64,000 nucleotides of DNA from Fen-1298 sp963833465 (lineage in GTDB: Bacteria; Bacteroidota; Ignavibacteria; UBA10030), in the NCBI GenBank assembly GCA_963833465.1, contig CAWHXW010000004.1:1194018-1258017 (forward strand), written 5' to 3'. The stretch's first letter is position 1. Every line of letters starts with the position of its first letter. The position numbers and the translations under genes were made by a program. This document shows positions 1 to 9,696 of this stretch, one piece after another. Below the pieces are notes generated by a model, which did not search any database, was not told the DNA's origin, and saw only the letters and a list, made by a program, of their open reading frames with translations.

Positions 1-2
1 AT

Positions 3-179
3 TTCACTATTCCTATACAGTTGCAGTCTAATGAAAATGCTACATATTCAATTCAAACTCCTGGAGATGCTAACTCAATTACCATTAGAGGTACATCTGC
101 ACCGGGATATGGCTACATCGATGCAGTATTAGATGCAAACGGAGAACCTACCATGGATGTTTCTAATTTTAATCAGTAA
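3..179 (+). CDS. C-terminal fragment of an unknown protein
   Basis: An open frame enters from the left edge and ends with TAA at 177-179, giving the last 58 residues of a protein whose start lies outside the window. The fragment is rich in small and polar residues (Thr, Ser, Asn, Gly, Ala), with stretches such as SITIRG and GYIDAVLDANG that would suit an extracellular beta-rich domain. No catalytic motif or membrane segment is visible and I do not recognise the family. The frame is the only one of the three forward frames that stays open to the edge. Confidence 0.55.
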   Translation, partial: FTIPIQLQSNENATYSIQTPGDANSITIRGTSAPGYGYIDAVLDANGEPTMDVSNFNQ

Positions 180-677
180 ATCTGAATACCAAATAAAAAT
201 ATTTGAATACGCTTCTGTAAAAATGTTTAGTTTTCACACTAACCTTTGTCTTTTTTGTAACTACTCAGTGTTATTTCTTTTTAGAAGTTAATTTCACTAA
301 ATCATAATGTTTGAACGAGTAAGATTTTTAAAATCCCTTATGCACTGATCTTTTTAACGCCATAGGTGTTAAACGTTTGTAATATTAGATTGAACACCTA
401 CGGTGTTATGAACTTTGCTTTATTTAAATGGATGATGATAAAATGGAAATACTCATACAAAAAAATATTTTTTTCCTTGTAAAGAATTTCGTAACATATT
501 GCATGCTATTTTAAGCACTTTTTATTCTAGTGGCTTTATTGCATATAATTACTATGAAAAATTTTAAATTAAAACATCCGGTAGAAGCATTAGAACATGA
601 ATGCATCATTATTTTAAATAAGAGACTTTAAATAGGATAAAGCAAAAGATTATTTTTATTAAATAAATATTTCACTT
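180..677. other. AT-rich intergenic region with a small inverted-repeat element
   Basis: No credible reading frame is seen on either strand. The region is strongly AT-rich and probably holds the promoter of the downstream GT39-like gene, but no clear -35/-10 pair or Shine-Dalgarno sequence is visible. It contains a compact inverted-repeat element at 363-407, described separately. Confidence 0.5.
363..407. repeat. Intergenic inverted-repeat element (GGTGTT/AACACC half sites)
   Basis: TAGGTGTT at 363-370 is followed by its exact complement AACACCTA at 393-400, and AACACC-TAC-GGTGTT at 393-407 is itself a palindrome. There are therefore three copies of the same six-base half site in alternating orientation within 45 bases. 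The arrangement looks like a REP/MITE-like repeat or a protein-binding site. No second copy was noticed in this window, so whether it is repeated in the genome is open. Confidence 0.45.
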
Positions 678-2306
678 ATGAAATGGAAATCATTTAAAAT
701 TTATCTTCCCTATATCTTTCTATTTTTTATTATTCTCTTCACAATTATTTTACGAATCCGATTAATAAATGTTCCGTTAGAGCGTGATGAAGGCGAATAT
801 GCTTATATAGGTCAACTTATTCTAGATGGAACTCCGCCTTACACAGAAGCATATAACATGAAATTTCCTGGCATTTATTTTATCTATGCTGGAATATTAT
901 GGCTTTTCGGACAGACGCATACGGCAATTCATTTTTGCCTGTTAATTGTGAATCTAATTTCAATTATTCTTCTATTCATATTTGCGCGCACGGCATACGA
1001 TAACTGGGTAGCAGCGGCTTCTGCAGGTGCTTTTGCGCTTTTGAGTATGAGCTACCATGTTCAAGGATTTTGGGCAAATGCCGAACATTTCGTTTTACTT
1101 TTCATCATAGGAGCTAATCTTTTATTACTTTTTGCACTTCAAAAAGACAAATTAAAATATATTTTCTTCAGTGCTTTCCTATTTGGTTGTGCCGCTCTTG
1201 TAAAGCAGCACGGCGCTTTTTTTGGTCTATTTGGGTTTGCAGCATTGCTTATTTCGATGTTGCAAAACAAAACGATCGATAAGAAAAATTACTGGAAGTA
1301 TTCTTTAGTTTTTTTTGGCGGAGTTATAGTTCCATTGCTCTTGTGTTTTTTCTATCTCGTTTATTCGGGAGTTCTTCATAATTTTTATCTTTGGACATTT
1401 GCTTATGCAAAGGAATACACATCGCTTGTGCCTACAGAAGATATTAATTACTATTTCGTTTCTTCCTTCATGCCTATTTGGCATAGCTCATCGCTCATTT
1501 GGATAATTGCGGGTGTTGGATTTATTGTTTTATTTTTACCGGCACGTTTCTTTCTCGAACATTACAGGCAATCTTGTATCCTTATTTTGGGAATATTTGT
1601 CGCCGGCATTGTCGCACTTTCAATTGGTTTTTATTTTAGGCCGCATTATTTTATCTTTGTTTTACCCGCCGCTGCTCTGTTCTTTGGGATTGGAATTCGA
1701 TATATTTTTCATGTTTTTTCAATTGCATCAATGCCTGCAGTGCGTTTTTTCCCGCCAATCTTTATTGCTGCAATATCATTTTTTGGTACTATCGTTGCTC
1801 ACTGGGATGTTCTTTACCAATTTTCGCCCGATAAAGTAACCAGAATAACGTATGGTTCATGTCCGTTTCAGTATTCTCCTATGATTGCGAAATTAATAAG
1901 AGAAAAAACATCAAAAGAAGATAGGATAGCAATTATCGGGAATGAGCCGCAGTTTTTATTCTATTCTCAGCGTAGATCTGCAACATCGTTTATTTATACT
2001 TTTTCTCTTGTCGAAGACCAGCCTTTCGCCGAGCGATTTCGCCGCGAAATGATTCACCAAGTAGAATCAACTGCACCAAAACTTCTCATCTATACACATA
2101 CTACATTCAATTATTTTGAAAAATCTAAGGGTCAAGCGGAATTAGACAAATGGTTTTTGGGTTTTGCAAAGGCACAATATAGGCCAATTGGTCGTTTTGA
2201 ATATATTTATGATGACACGTTATTTATAACAGATCCAATTCTTTTGATGAATAGTCCCAAGCAATTGTTTTGGATATCGATTTATGAAAGACAAGAAAAT
2301 AAATGA
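678..2306 (+). CDS. GT39-like (GT-C fold) membrane glycosyltransferase
   Basis: A 542-residue multi-pass membrane protein with about ten hydrophobic segments. The first loop after TM1 carries the acidic motif ERDEGEYAY (from residue 35), followed by a G-x-x-PY-x-E stretch, the signature of ArnT/PMT-type glycosyltransferases (family 39) that use a polyprenyl-phosphate sugar donor and place the catalytic acid in this loop. The last 150 residues form a soluble domain. The sugar and acceptor cannot be read from sequence. No Shine-Dalgarno sequence precedes the ATG; the start is chosen because TM1 begins just after it. It converges on the two minus-strand membrane proteins that follow, of which the 513-residue one shares the same fold. 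Confidence 0.8.
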   Translation: MKWKSFKIYLPYIFLFFIILFTIILRIRLINVPLERDEGEYAYIGQLILDGTPPYTEAYNMKFPGIYFIYAGILWLFGQTHTAIHFCLLIVNLISIILLFIFARTAYDNWVAAASAGAFALLSMSYHVQGFWANAEHFVLLFIIGANLLLLFALQKDKLKYIFFSAFLFGCAALVKQHGAFFGLFGFAALLISMLQNKTIDKKNYWKYSLVFFGGVIVPLLLCFFYLVYSGVLHNFYLWTFAYAKEYTSLVPTEDINYYFVSSFMPIWHSSSLIWIIAGVGFIVLFLPARFFLEHYRQSCILILGIFVAGIVALSIGFYFRPHYFIFVLPAAALFFGIGIRYIFHVFSIASMPAVRFFPPIFIAAISFFGTIVAHWDVLYQFSPDKVTRITYGSCPFQYSPMIAKLIREKTSKEDRIAIIGNEPQFLFYSQRRSATSFIYTFSLVEDQPFAERFRREMIHQVESTAPKLLIYTHTTFNYFEKSKGQAELDKWFLGFAKAQYRPIGRFEYIYDDTLFITDPILLMNSPKQLFWISIYERQENK

Positions 2307-2335
2307 AAGTTTTATTTTAAACCTATCTTTAATAA

Positions 2336-3622
2336 TTATTGACCGGGTGATTGACTGAGCTTCATATGCCAGCACGCCGGCCAAATTTCTATATTATAAG
2401 TCTGATCTTTTTTCCACTTTAAAATTTCTTCTGTCCATTTAGGCCCGCTATCAGTAATACTAATAAATTTAAAATATTGAACAGAACCTAAGATTAAAGC
2501 TATTCCCAAAAAAATGGTAAGAAGGCAACTTCTAATCCTATCGAAAATATTCCCTTGCCACTTTATGTTTGCTATAATTAGAAACATTAAAATAACATTT
2601 GGCGCATAAAAATATCTCGGTGAGTTACCTATAAAAATTAATAATAGTTTATCGCTCTCGTTTCCTTTTCCAGCGACTATTGACAATATAATAAGTAAAA
2701 AGAAGCTTCCCATTAAAATAACTCGTTGACGTAAAACTAATTTTGAAGAAACATAAAAGAAAAATAAACTTTCAATAGATAACAACAGCAGCCCTATCAG
2801 TTCGAATCTAAAAAAGTTTGTTTGATTCAATCCAATAAATCTGGCAAATTCATTAGCTTTGCTAATCCCAAAAAAAAGTAAGCTGATAATCTGTGTCCAT
2901 AGCATTGACCCGAATAAAGGTAAATTTAATATAAAGAATCTATTCGGAATCGTATTATTTCGAATGGAAACCCATAGAGCAAAGATTTGGATTATAGTAC
3001 AAGCAGCAAGAATATATGCCTGTATCCTCCGCTCGCGATTATGCTCCCACCTAGCTTTAAGGAAAAATAACGGCAATAGAAAGCAGGAAATGCATCCTGT
3101 TAAGCCGGCACATACTAAAAGGAAACGAAACGCCCATTTTTTAAAATTAAAAGTCTCAATATCATTTAACAATAATAAAAAGGTAATTACTGAAAAATAG
3201 AACTGACTGTTTATAGTGTTGAGCCAAATCTCATTGCTAAGAGGTGTAAATATTATGATGAAAATACATGCTAATTTTTTTAGAGGATGCAACCACAATT
3301 CAGAATGTCCCCATAGGATCAGAACGATAGGAATAATTTGAACAACCAAAGCAAAAAGTGTCGTCACTAAAGGAGCGTAAATTAATGACACTAAATTTGC
3401 GGCAATTGTTGAGGCGATATTAGGCCATAAAGCAAAGTAACCAAATTGAACATTGATGAGCGACTCATACCAATGATGAGAGAAAGCAAATGAGAAATAT
3501 GCCGATCCCTCTTCAGCCCAAAAACGAGGTTCTAAGAAAAATGATGTCCTTCTTAAAAATATTATCAGTATGCTTATCAGCAATACAATCGTTCTTAAAA
3601 TATTATAGGATCGTTGTGTCAT
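2336..3622 (-). CDS. Multi-pass membrane protein, possibly GT-C-like
   Basis: A 428-residue protein with about ten transmembrane segments. The first predicted periplasmic loop contains FWAEEG (residues 34-39), a pair of acidic residues placed as in GT-C glycosyltransferases, but the canonical DE motif of family 39 is absent. It lies between two GT39-like genes and on the same strand as the second, so a role in polyprenyl-linked sugar transfer or cell-surface glycan modification is a reasonable inference only. It could also be an uncharacterised flippase-like or polymerase-like protein. Confidence 0.6.
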   Translation of the reverse strand: MTQRSYNILRTIVLLISILIIFLRRTSFFLEPRFWAEEGSAYFSFAFSHHWYESLINVQFGYFALWPNIASTIAANLVSLIYAPLVTTLFALVVQIIPIVLILWGHSELWLHPLKKLACIFIIIFTPLSNEIWLNTINSQFYFSVITFLLLLNDIETFNFKKWAFRFLLVCAGLTGCISCFLLPLFFLKARWEHNRERRIQAYILAACTIIQIFALWVSIRNNTIPNRFFILNLPLFGSMLWTQIISLLFFGISKANEFARFIGLNQTNFFRFELIGLLLLSIESLFFFYVSSKLVLRQRVILMGSFFLLIILSIVAGKGNESDKLLLIFIGNSPRYFYAPNVILMFLIIANIKWQGNIFDRIRSCLLTIFLGIALILGSVQYFKFISITDSGPKWTEEILKWKKDQTYNIEIWPACWHMKLSQSPGQ

Positions 3623-3794
3623 CGTCTTTATGCAATTAAGACTGGCTTTGGTGAATCGGACTTCTGAAAAACGTTATGTATAAAATCCTTCTATATAAAA
3701 TGAAAACAGGAAAGCAGAAATCAACAGCAACTACAAATACAAAAAGGTTTTTTTCTTTTTAATCTTCATATTTTTCCATATTGCCTGCTTATTT

Positions 3795-5336
3795 TTATGG
3801 TGTTCTTTCGTAGACAATCACGCTATCTTCTCCTGTCGCTGTTCGGTAAAGATGTTCCTCAGGATCTTCCCGGTTTTCGTATGGAGTGTCAGGCGCATCA
3901 AGAATAAATTTTCGATATTGCTTCTCATGCATTTGAGAGTAAAAAATATTTTCCACAACGAGATCTTTCATAGAAATTACATGTTTTCGTATGATTACCC
4001 AGCGCGCATGACTGACGTTTTCCATATTTTCTCCGGTCAATCCTCCAATGACGTATAGACCGGTGTACCATTTGAGAGGCATATCGCCGTATGTGATGGC
4101 AACTGTATCGTTAGGTTGTGCATAGCGGTGTAAATATTTAACCAATCCCTCCATAGGCCCTTTGAAATCATGAGTAAGTTCATAACAATAATTTGATAAT
4201 GGTTGGTGTAAAAGAACGACAATCAAACTAATATATCCCAGCATCAGATTGGCTTGAAATCCTAATTCGATAATTTCTGCAACTATGATAGAGCAAATAG
4301 GCAAAACTGGTGCAAGATATCTAAAAAACGAATGCGGAGCTGAGAAAGACAGTGTTATTAAAGTAATTAGCATGTATAAAATATAAAAGCTTATGTACAA
4401 TTTAGTGTTATTCCAGATATTGCTGATATTCTTCCTCTGCCAAATCACGATGATCAGCAGAAAAACCACGAAGTATAACGGAATGATATAATTTTCTAAT
4501 TGGTCAATAAAATCAAAAAAAGATTTTTTGATGAGAAATGGATTACGAAGAAATTGATTATAGCGTGACATGTACGATATTTCAGAAGAATAAAATATCC
4601 AGGGAATGACCAAACACAAGATACTGACAATATAAGCCAATATGCGTTTGAAATATACTTTTCCCACAATAGTCAAATGAATCATTATCGCTGCTAAAAA
4701 AATAACTCCATAAATTAATTGGACGTAAAAAAGAAGAACAGTTGAACACATTAAAAAGAATCTTGCATATTTTCTAAATTGAAGGAAAAGAAAATATGTC
4801 CAAACGCTTGCAGTCGAAAAAAAAGCAGCCATGCTATAGTAACGGCATTGTCGGGAAAGAAGAAGAAAAGGAACCATCAACATCAATATGACGGCGGCTG
4901 AGAGAGATGCTCGTTCTCCTCGTCCTGTTGCTTTTAAAATCCAGAAACATAAAAGTACGGTTCCCATACCAAACAAGGCATCCGGCAAACGGGCGACAAA
5001 ATCGGACTGACCGAATAATTGGAAAAAAACAGCATGAATATAAAATGGAATCCAAGGGTGCCATTTATAAATTCCTCCTGTTCCGCTTTCTGCGCCTAAC
5101 TCTTGCGAGAAGGAATTTTTATCATCATGACAGTATGGAATTCCATTACCGAGTATTGATCTAGAAATTAATGCTGTCTGAGCTTCATCTTGCCAAAGGA
5201 AATTTCGGCCGAGGTTAGGTAAAAATATTAATGCTGATACGATAAAAATTAATAAGGGTAAAAATAAATTTGGGTTTATCTTCGATTTCAATTTGTTAAT
5301 TTGAAAATACTGTAATCCGCTTTTGATAATCTTCAT
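3795..5336 (-). CDS. GT39-like (GT-C fold) membrane glycosyltransferase
   Basis: A 513-residue multi-pass membrane protein. After TM1 there is WQDEAQ (residues 48-53), the acidic loop motif of family 39 glycosyltransferases, followed by a long first periplasmic loop containing PWIPFY before TM2. About ten transmembrane segments follow and a soluble C-terminal domain of about 120 residues ends the protein, as in ArnT relatives. It is expected to move a sugar from a polyprenyl-phosphate carrier to a periplasmic acceptor; donor and acceptor are unknown. A 172-base gap without features separates it from the 428-residue membrane protein, so the two may or may not share a transcript. Confidence 0.78.
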   Translation of the reverse strand: MKIIKSGLQYFQINKLKSKINPNLFLPLLIFIVSALIFLPNLGRNFLWQDEAQTALISRSILGNGIPYCHDDKNSFSQELGAESGTGGIYKWHPWIPFYIHAVFFQLFGQSDFVARLPDALFGMGTVLLCFWILKATGRGERASLSAAVILMLMVPFLLLSRQCRYYSMAAFFSTASVWTYFLFLQFRKYARFFLMCSTVLLFYVQLIYGVIFLAAIMIHLTIVGKVYFKRILAYIVSILCLVIPWIFYSSEISYMSRYNQFLRNPFLIKKSFFDFIDQLENYIIPLYFVVFLLIIVIWQRKNISNIWNNTKLYISFYILYMLITLITLSFSAPHSFFRYLAPVLPICSIIVAEIIELGFQANLMLGYISLIVVLLHQPLSNYCYELTHDFKGPMEGLVKYLHRYAQPNDTVAITYGDMPLKWYTGLYVIGGLTGENMENVSHARWVIIRKHVISMKDLVVENIFYSQMHEKQYRKFILDAPDTPYENREDPEEHLYRTATGEDSVIVYERTP

Positions 5337-5667
5337 AAACGAATATTCTTTATTACTTCTCTGTTTCTTTTAAATAGTTGTCACAAAGATTTTAGTGTAT
5401 TGGGTCCAATTAATCAAGCGTTTGTGAAAAATATTTTGATATTAAGTTTTGCGTTCCACGATTATCAGTATGTATACTTTTAGATCATGTGGTTGAAGAA
5501 ATATCAGAGTCTTCAAAATTAATAAGATAAGCATGAAATCGAAGCCCTGTTTTATCATAGGATAGGAACAAAACTCTATCTAAAACGTTTGTACAATTAA
5601 AATATGTCAATTAAACTTATAATAGGAACTATACATCTAATAATTAGACAATAAATTTGGAGGTCAT
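5337..5667. other. Divergent intergenic region
   Basis: This 331-base stretch lies between a minus-strand glycosyltransferase and a plus-strand lipoprotein, so it should hold both promoters. It is AT-rich with no credible reading frame. The only clear signal is the GGAGG ribosome binding site a few bases before the lipoprotein ATG. Confidence 0.5.
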
Positions 5668-6135
5668 ATGATACACAAATCAATTATACTCGCTTTCATT
5701 GTGATGGTACTTAGCTTTGCTGGATGTGCGGCAGAGCATTATTCACAAACTCAGAAGGATCATACAATGAAAGTAGATACACTTCGGATGATGAAAATGC
5801 AGGACGTAATTGCCCTATCAAAAGCCGGAGTAAGTGATAGTCTCATTATCGGAATGATGGATGCAACAAATACTTGGTTTCAATTAAAGGCGCAGGATGT
5901 TATTGATCTCAGAAACGCCGGAGTGAGCGAGAAAGTGATTACTGCAATGATGCAGCCGCCGCCGCCAATCGGAAAAACAAGTGATTCAAATGTAGCACAA
6001 TATTATGGGTATCCTTCATTTTTCTGGTATGATGGATTTTATCCATACTGGTACTATCCGGATTGGTATTATCCGACAGTTTCTGTTCATCTTGGATATC
6101 GCTCTAGGTTTTTCCATAATCGGCGATTCCATTGA
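5668..6135 (+). CDS. Small lipoprotein with two tandem helical repeats and an aromatic tail
   Basis: A 155-residue protein with a lipoprotein signal peptide: a hydrophobic stretch ends in the lipobox FAGC, with Cys20 as the acylation site. The mature part holds two copies of a 23-residue unit (about residues 42-64 and 72-95), each built as x-QDVI-x-L-x-x-AGVS-x-x-x-I-x-x-MM. A Pro run follows (PPPP), then a tail of about 50 residues extremely rich in Tyr, Trp and Phe, ending in a basic FHNRRFH. The repeats suggest a short helical binding module held at a membrane; no enzymatic motif is present. A GGAGG site precedes the ATG, and a strong terminator follows, so it is monocistronic. Confidence 0.8.
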   Translation: MIHKSIILAFIVMVLSFAGCAAEHYSQTQKDHTMKVDTLRMMKMQDVIALSKAGVSDSLIIGMMDATNTWFQLKAQDVIDLRNAGVSEKVITAMMQPPPPIGKTSDSNVAQYYGYPSFFWYDGFYPYWYYPDWYYPTVSVHLGYRSRFFHNRRFH

Positions 6136-6183
6136 ACTATAATTCGAATGAGAGATAACAGACTACGTTATTTAATGAGCACG

Positions 6184-6233
6184 AACTGGAGTGGGTAGAG
6201 GATTATAGTACTCGACCCACTCCAGTTATTTTT
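6184..6233 (+). terminator. Strong rho-independent terminator of the lipoprotein gene
   Basis: A perfect 13-base-pair stem is formed by AACTGGAGTGGGT (6184-6196) and ACCCACTCCAGTT (6215-6227) with an 18-base loop, followed by ATTTTTG. It lies 49 bases after the lipoprotein stop codon and insulates the TonB receptor gene downstream. Confidence 0.85.
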
Positions 6234-6349
6234 GTAAAGAATAATTACCAATATTATAGTAATATATATAATTGCCGCTTTATTCCAATACACAGATGGT
6301 TTTATCTTGATGTGGGAACAAAAAGACCGCTTAGACCGTTAGATATGCA

Positions 6350-8671
6350 ATGGAAATAAAATCGTTAGCATGCTGGTTAATATTTCTCACTTTCATTCTC
6401 GCACTTCCTTCATTTTCGCAAAACAAATATACTTTGAGTGGAGCTATCAGGAATGGAGAAAATGGAGAGGCACTCATCGGCGCAACACTTCTAATCAAGG
6501 AACTTCCCGGAGTTGGTGTTACTTCAAACGCCTATGGATTTTATTCGCTGACTTTTCCAGAGGGATCCTACACAATTCTTGTTCAATATCTTGGATATAA
6601 AACTCGAAAAGATACATTACGATTTTACAACAATAGATTGATCAATTATAACTTGACACCGGAACCGATAAAATTGGGAGAAGTGGTTGTATCCGGTGAA
6701 CGATCGAATGCAAATGTTACTTCCACTGATATTGCGGTTAACAAATTGGAGGTAAAGGAAATTGAATCGATCCCTGTGCTGCTGAGTGAAAAAGATATTA
6801 TGAAAACGATTCAACTGCTTCCGGGAATACAATCTGCCGGAGAAGGAAGTTCAGGTTTTTATGCCCGGGGCGGAGGACCGGATCAGAATTTAATTATTAT
6901 GGATGAAGCTCCTGTCTATAACCCATATCATCTTCTTGGATTTCTTTCGGTCTTTAATTCTGATGCAATTAAAGATGTGAAAGTCATGACCGGAGGAATT
7001 CCGGCAGAGTACGGCGGCAGACTTTCTTCCGTTCTGGATATTCGCACAAACGACGGCAATGATAAAGAATTTGAAGGTTCAGGCGGCATAGGATTATTGG
7101 ATTCGCACCTTTCGCTGGAAGGACCAATAGAAAAGGATCAAGGATCGTTTATCATCTCCGGCAGGCGGACATATGCAGACCTTTTTTTAAAATTGAGCCG
7201 CGATACAACCCTCAACCGTACGAGTTTATATTTCTACGATTTGAATATGAAAGCAAACTATACGCTTGGCGACAAAGACCGATTATTTCTTTCCGGATAC
7301 TATGGTCGTGACAATTTTTATTATACAAATCAGTTTGGAATCAACTGGGGAAATAGTCTCATAACGTTTCGATGGAATCATGTTTTTGGAGATCACCTTT
7401 TTTCTAATACATCGCTTATTTATAGTGATTATGAATATACCAATACCATTGGAGTTGGAACGAGTGAATTCAATATCACTTCTGGAATTCAAGACTTAAA
7501 CTTCAAAACCGATTTCCAATATTTTACTGATGCTTCTGGAACAGTAAAATTCGGTCTCAATTCTATCTATCACACTTTTCTTCCTGGAAAGGTTTCTACT
7601 AATGCTGGAAGTATTATTAATAATACTGCACTTGAAGACAAGTTTGCACTTGAGAACGCTGCATATGTCTCGCATGAGATTAATATAATACCCACTGCGA
7701 AGATAAACTATGGGTTACGTCTTTCTTCCTTTAGTTTGCTTGGGCCGGCTCATTTGTACAGTTATGATGAAAATGGAAATATCGTAGACACGATGGCATA
7801 TAGTTCCAGTGATATTATTAAAACTTACATTTCCTTAGAACCAAGACTTGCCCTCAATTTTATGTTAAACGAATCAAGTTCGTTGAAGGCATCTTACACT
7901 CGCACAACTCAATATATTCATCTTCTTTCAAACTCTACCACAACCAATCCGAGTGATGTGTGGGTACCAAGCACAAACAATGTTAAGCCGGAATATGCCG
8001 ATCAAGTTGATGCAGGTTATTTTAAAAATTTTCTGGATAACGAGTTTGAAACATCATTGGATTTGTATTATAAAAACATGCAGAATCTTATTGATTATAA
8101 AAATGGCGCCGATCTGCAGATTAATCCGACCGTAGAATCCCTTCTCATATATGGAGCTGGCAGAAGTTATGGAGCTGAATTTCTTATTCGAAAAAAGGCT
8201 GGTAGGTTGAGCGGCTGGATAGCTTATACGCTTTCGAGAACTGAAGAACAATTTAGTCAGATAAATAATGGCAATTGGTTCCCCGCAACGCAGGATAGAA
8301 CTCACGATATATCAATTGTGATGATGTATAATTATAACTCCGATTGGAATTTTTCGGCAACATGGGTCTACTATACAGGCAACGCAGTTACATTCCCGAG
8401 TGGAAATTACTGGATTGATGGCAGATTGGTTCCGTATTATACTGAGCGCAATGGTTATCGAATGCCGCCGTATCACCGATTGGATTTTTCAGCTACTTGG
8501 ATATTGGGACCGCATTCAAATTTAAATTTCTCTTTATACAATGCATATGATAGATGGAACGCTTATACAATTACGTTCCAGCAAGTTCCAAACGATCCGA
8601 GTAAAACAGAAGCAATGCAGACAACTTTCTTCCCGATTATTCCGTCTGTATCGTACAATTTTACATTTTGA
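6350..8671 (+). CDS. TonB-dependent outer-membrane receptor with N-terminal carboxypeptidase-regulatory-like domain
   Basis: A 773-residue protein with a signal peptide ending near residue 23 (ALPSFSQ). Residues about 25-110 form a CarboxypepD_reg-like beta domain, typical of Bacteroidota receptors, with GATLLIK and YGFYSL landmarks. The plug domain follows (SGFYARGGGPDQNLIIMDEAP, about 165-190, and GGIPAEYGGRLSSVLDIR), then a beta-barrel ending in a C-terminal Phe (YNFTF), as outer-membrane proteins do. It takes up a ligand with energy from TonB-ExbBD. The length is in the range of simple receptors rather than the about 1000-residue SusC type. It is followed by a DUF4249 lipoprotein, a usual partner, so the pair probably forms one uptake system; the ligand is unknown. 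Confidence 0.92.
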   Translation: MEIKSLACWLIFLTFILALPSFSQNKYTLSGAIRNGENGEALIGATLLIKELPGVGVTSNAYGFYSLTFPEGSYTILVQYLGYKTRKDTLRFYNNRLINYNLTPEPIKLGEVVVSGERSNANVTSTDIAVNKLEVKEIESIPVLLSEKDIMKTIQLLPGIQSAGEGSSGFYARGGGPDQNLIIMDEAPVYNPYHLLGFLSVFNSDAIKDVKVMTGGIPAEYGGRLSSVLDIRTNDGNDKEFEGSGGIGLLDSHLSLEGPIEKDQGSFIISGRRTYADLFLKLSRDTTLNRTSLYFYDLNMKANYTLGDKDRLFLSGYYGRDNFYYTNQFGINWGNSLITFRWNHVFGDHLFSNTSLIYSDYEYTNTIGVGTSEFNITSGIQDLNFKTDFQYFTDASGTVKFGLNSIYHTFLPGKVSTNAGSIINNTALEDKFALENAAYVSHEINIIPTAKINYGLRLSSFSLLGPAHLYSYDENGNIVDTMAYSSSDIIKTYISLEPRLALNFMLNESSSLKASYTRTTQYIHLLSNSTTTNPSDVWVPSTNNVKPEYADQVDAGYFKNFLDNEFETSLDLYYKNMQNLIDYKNGADLQINPTVESLLIYGAGRSYGAEFLIRKKAGRLSGWIAYTLSRTEEQFSQINNGNWFPATQDRTHDISIVMMYNYNSDWNFSATWVYYTGNAVTFPSGNYWIDGRLVPYYTERNGYRMPPYHRLDFSATWILGPHSNLNFSLYNAYDRWNAYTITFQQVPNDPSKTEAMQTTFFPIIPSVSYNFTF

Positions 8672-8694
8672 CGAAGACAAGGATTAAAGCCATT

Positions 8695-9522
8695 GTGAAA
8701 ATAAAAAATGAAATATGGATTCCGATGCTGTTCACATTGATAAGTGTAGCATTGAATTCCTGTCAGAAAGTTATCTCGGTCGATCTCAATAATGCTAATC
8801 CTCATATAGTCATCGAAGGTGTTGTCACAGATAAACCCGGTCCATATACAGTTAGCATAAGTATGACAGGCGATTATTTTACACCTTCGCTTTATTTTCC
8901 GCCTGTAACTGGAGCTAAGATTGTTATTCAAGATGATAAAGGACAACGGGATTCTCTGAAAGAAACCGCACCGGGAACATATCTTTCTACAAATTTAATG
9001 GGAATTGAGGGGCGGACTTATTTCTTATCAGTATTAAGTAATGGTACAACATACAATGCATCTTCATACATGCCGCCGAAAGCGCTGATTGATTCCCTCT
9101 ATGTAGTGATCAGAAACGGGACAGAAACTGGAACTAGATTTGATATATATGTGATGTTTAAAGATCCACCGGAACTTGGGAATTATTACCGGCTTAATAT
9201 TACAACATCAGCCCCGATTCCCCAAGATTCAATCGATGGCAGGCGTTACCGATTATATTCAGATAAATATACAAATGGCAATGAAATGTTGGAAAGGATT
9301 CGTACAACTTCAAATGTTCATAGCGGCGATACACTTACAGTTGATTTAATCTCGTTAGATTATGCAGCTTACGAGTATTTTTATACGATGAACGATGTCC
9401 TTATTTCGGATCGAAGTCCAACGTCTCTTTCTCCTGCTAATCCTAATACAAATCTTAGTAATGGATCCTTAGGATATTTTGCGGCGTATGCTTTTGATAC
9501 AAAGCAGATTATTCTGCCTTAG
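8695..9522 (+). CDS. DUF4249 family lipoprotein, partner of the TonB receptor
   Basis: The mature protein opens with ISVDLN...HIVIEGVVTDKPGPYTVSIS, the start typical of DUF4249 proteins, which occur beside TonB receptors in Bacteroidota. I chose the GTG at 8695: AAGGA lies about eleven bases upstream, and this start gives a compact signal peptide with lipobox LNSC and Cys23 as the acylation site. An in-frame TTG at 8668 overlaps the receptor stop codon and lacks a ribosome binding site; an ATG at 8725 would leave only a short hydrophobic region. The fold is probably beta-sandwich domains at the cell surface. The spacing implies co-transcription with the receptor. Confidence 0.85.
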   Translation: MKIKNEIWIPMLFTLISVALNSCQKVISVDLNNANPHIVIEGVVTDKPGPYTVSISMTGDYFTPSLYFPPVTGAKIVIQDDKGQRDSLKETAPGTYLSTNLMGIEGRTYFLSVLSNGTTYNASSYMPPKALIDSLYVVIRNGTETGTRFDIYVMFKDPPELGNYYRLNITTSAPIPQDSIDGRRYRLYSDKYTNGNEMLERIRTTSNVHSGDTLTVDLISLDYAAYEYFYTMNDVLISDRSPTSLSPANPNTNLSNGSLGYFAAYAFDTKQIILP

Positions 9523-9560
9523 ATAGTACTATAGGGAAGATAATCTTACTCTGCTTTAAT

Positions 9561-9578
9561 TCACTTTATTCAAAGTGA
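9561..9578. terminator. Possible bidirectional hairpin between convergent genes
   Basis: TCACTTT (9561-9567) and AAAGTGA (9572-9578) form a perfect 7-base-pair stem with a 4-base loop in the 174-base region between the convergent DUF4249 and addB genes. There is no long U run after it on either strand, so termination is only a guess from its position. Confidence 0.35.
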
Positions 9579-9696
9579 GTATAAAATATTTATTCTGACG
9601 GGTTTAATTTTCACTTTACATGCTATGTTTTATCTTTGGGCTGGTGTGAGTGCTTGCAGGTTACACTTAAATCAACACTCTTCTGCTTTACACTTT

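Noticed and set aside
2859..3200. 113-residue plus-strand frame inside the 428-residue membrane protein gene
   Set aside because: It is antisense to a long membrane protein, lacks a ribosome binding site and has the basic, Asn/Lys-rich composition of a shadow frame.
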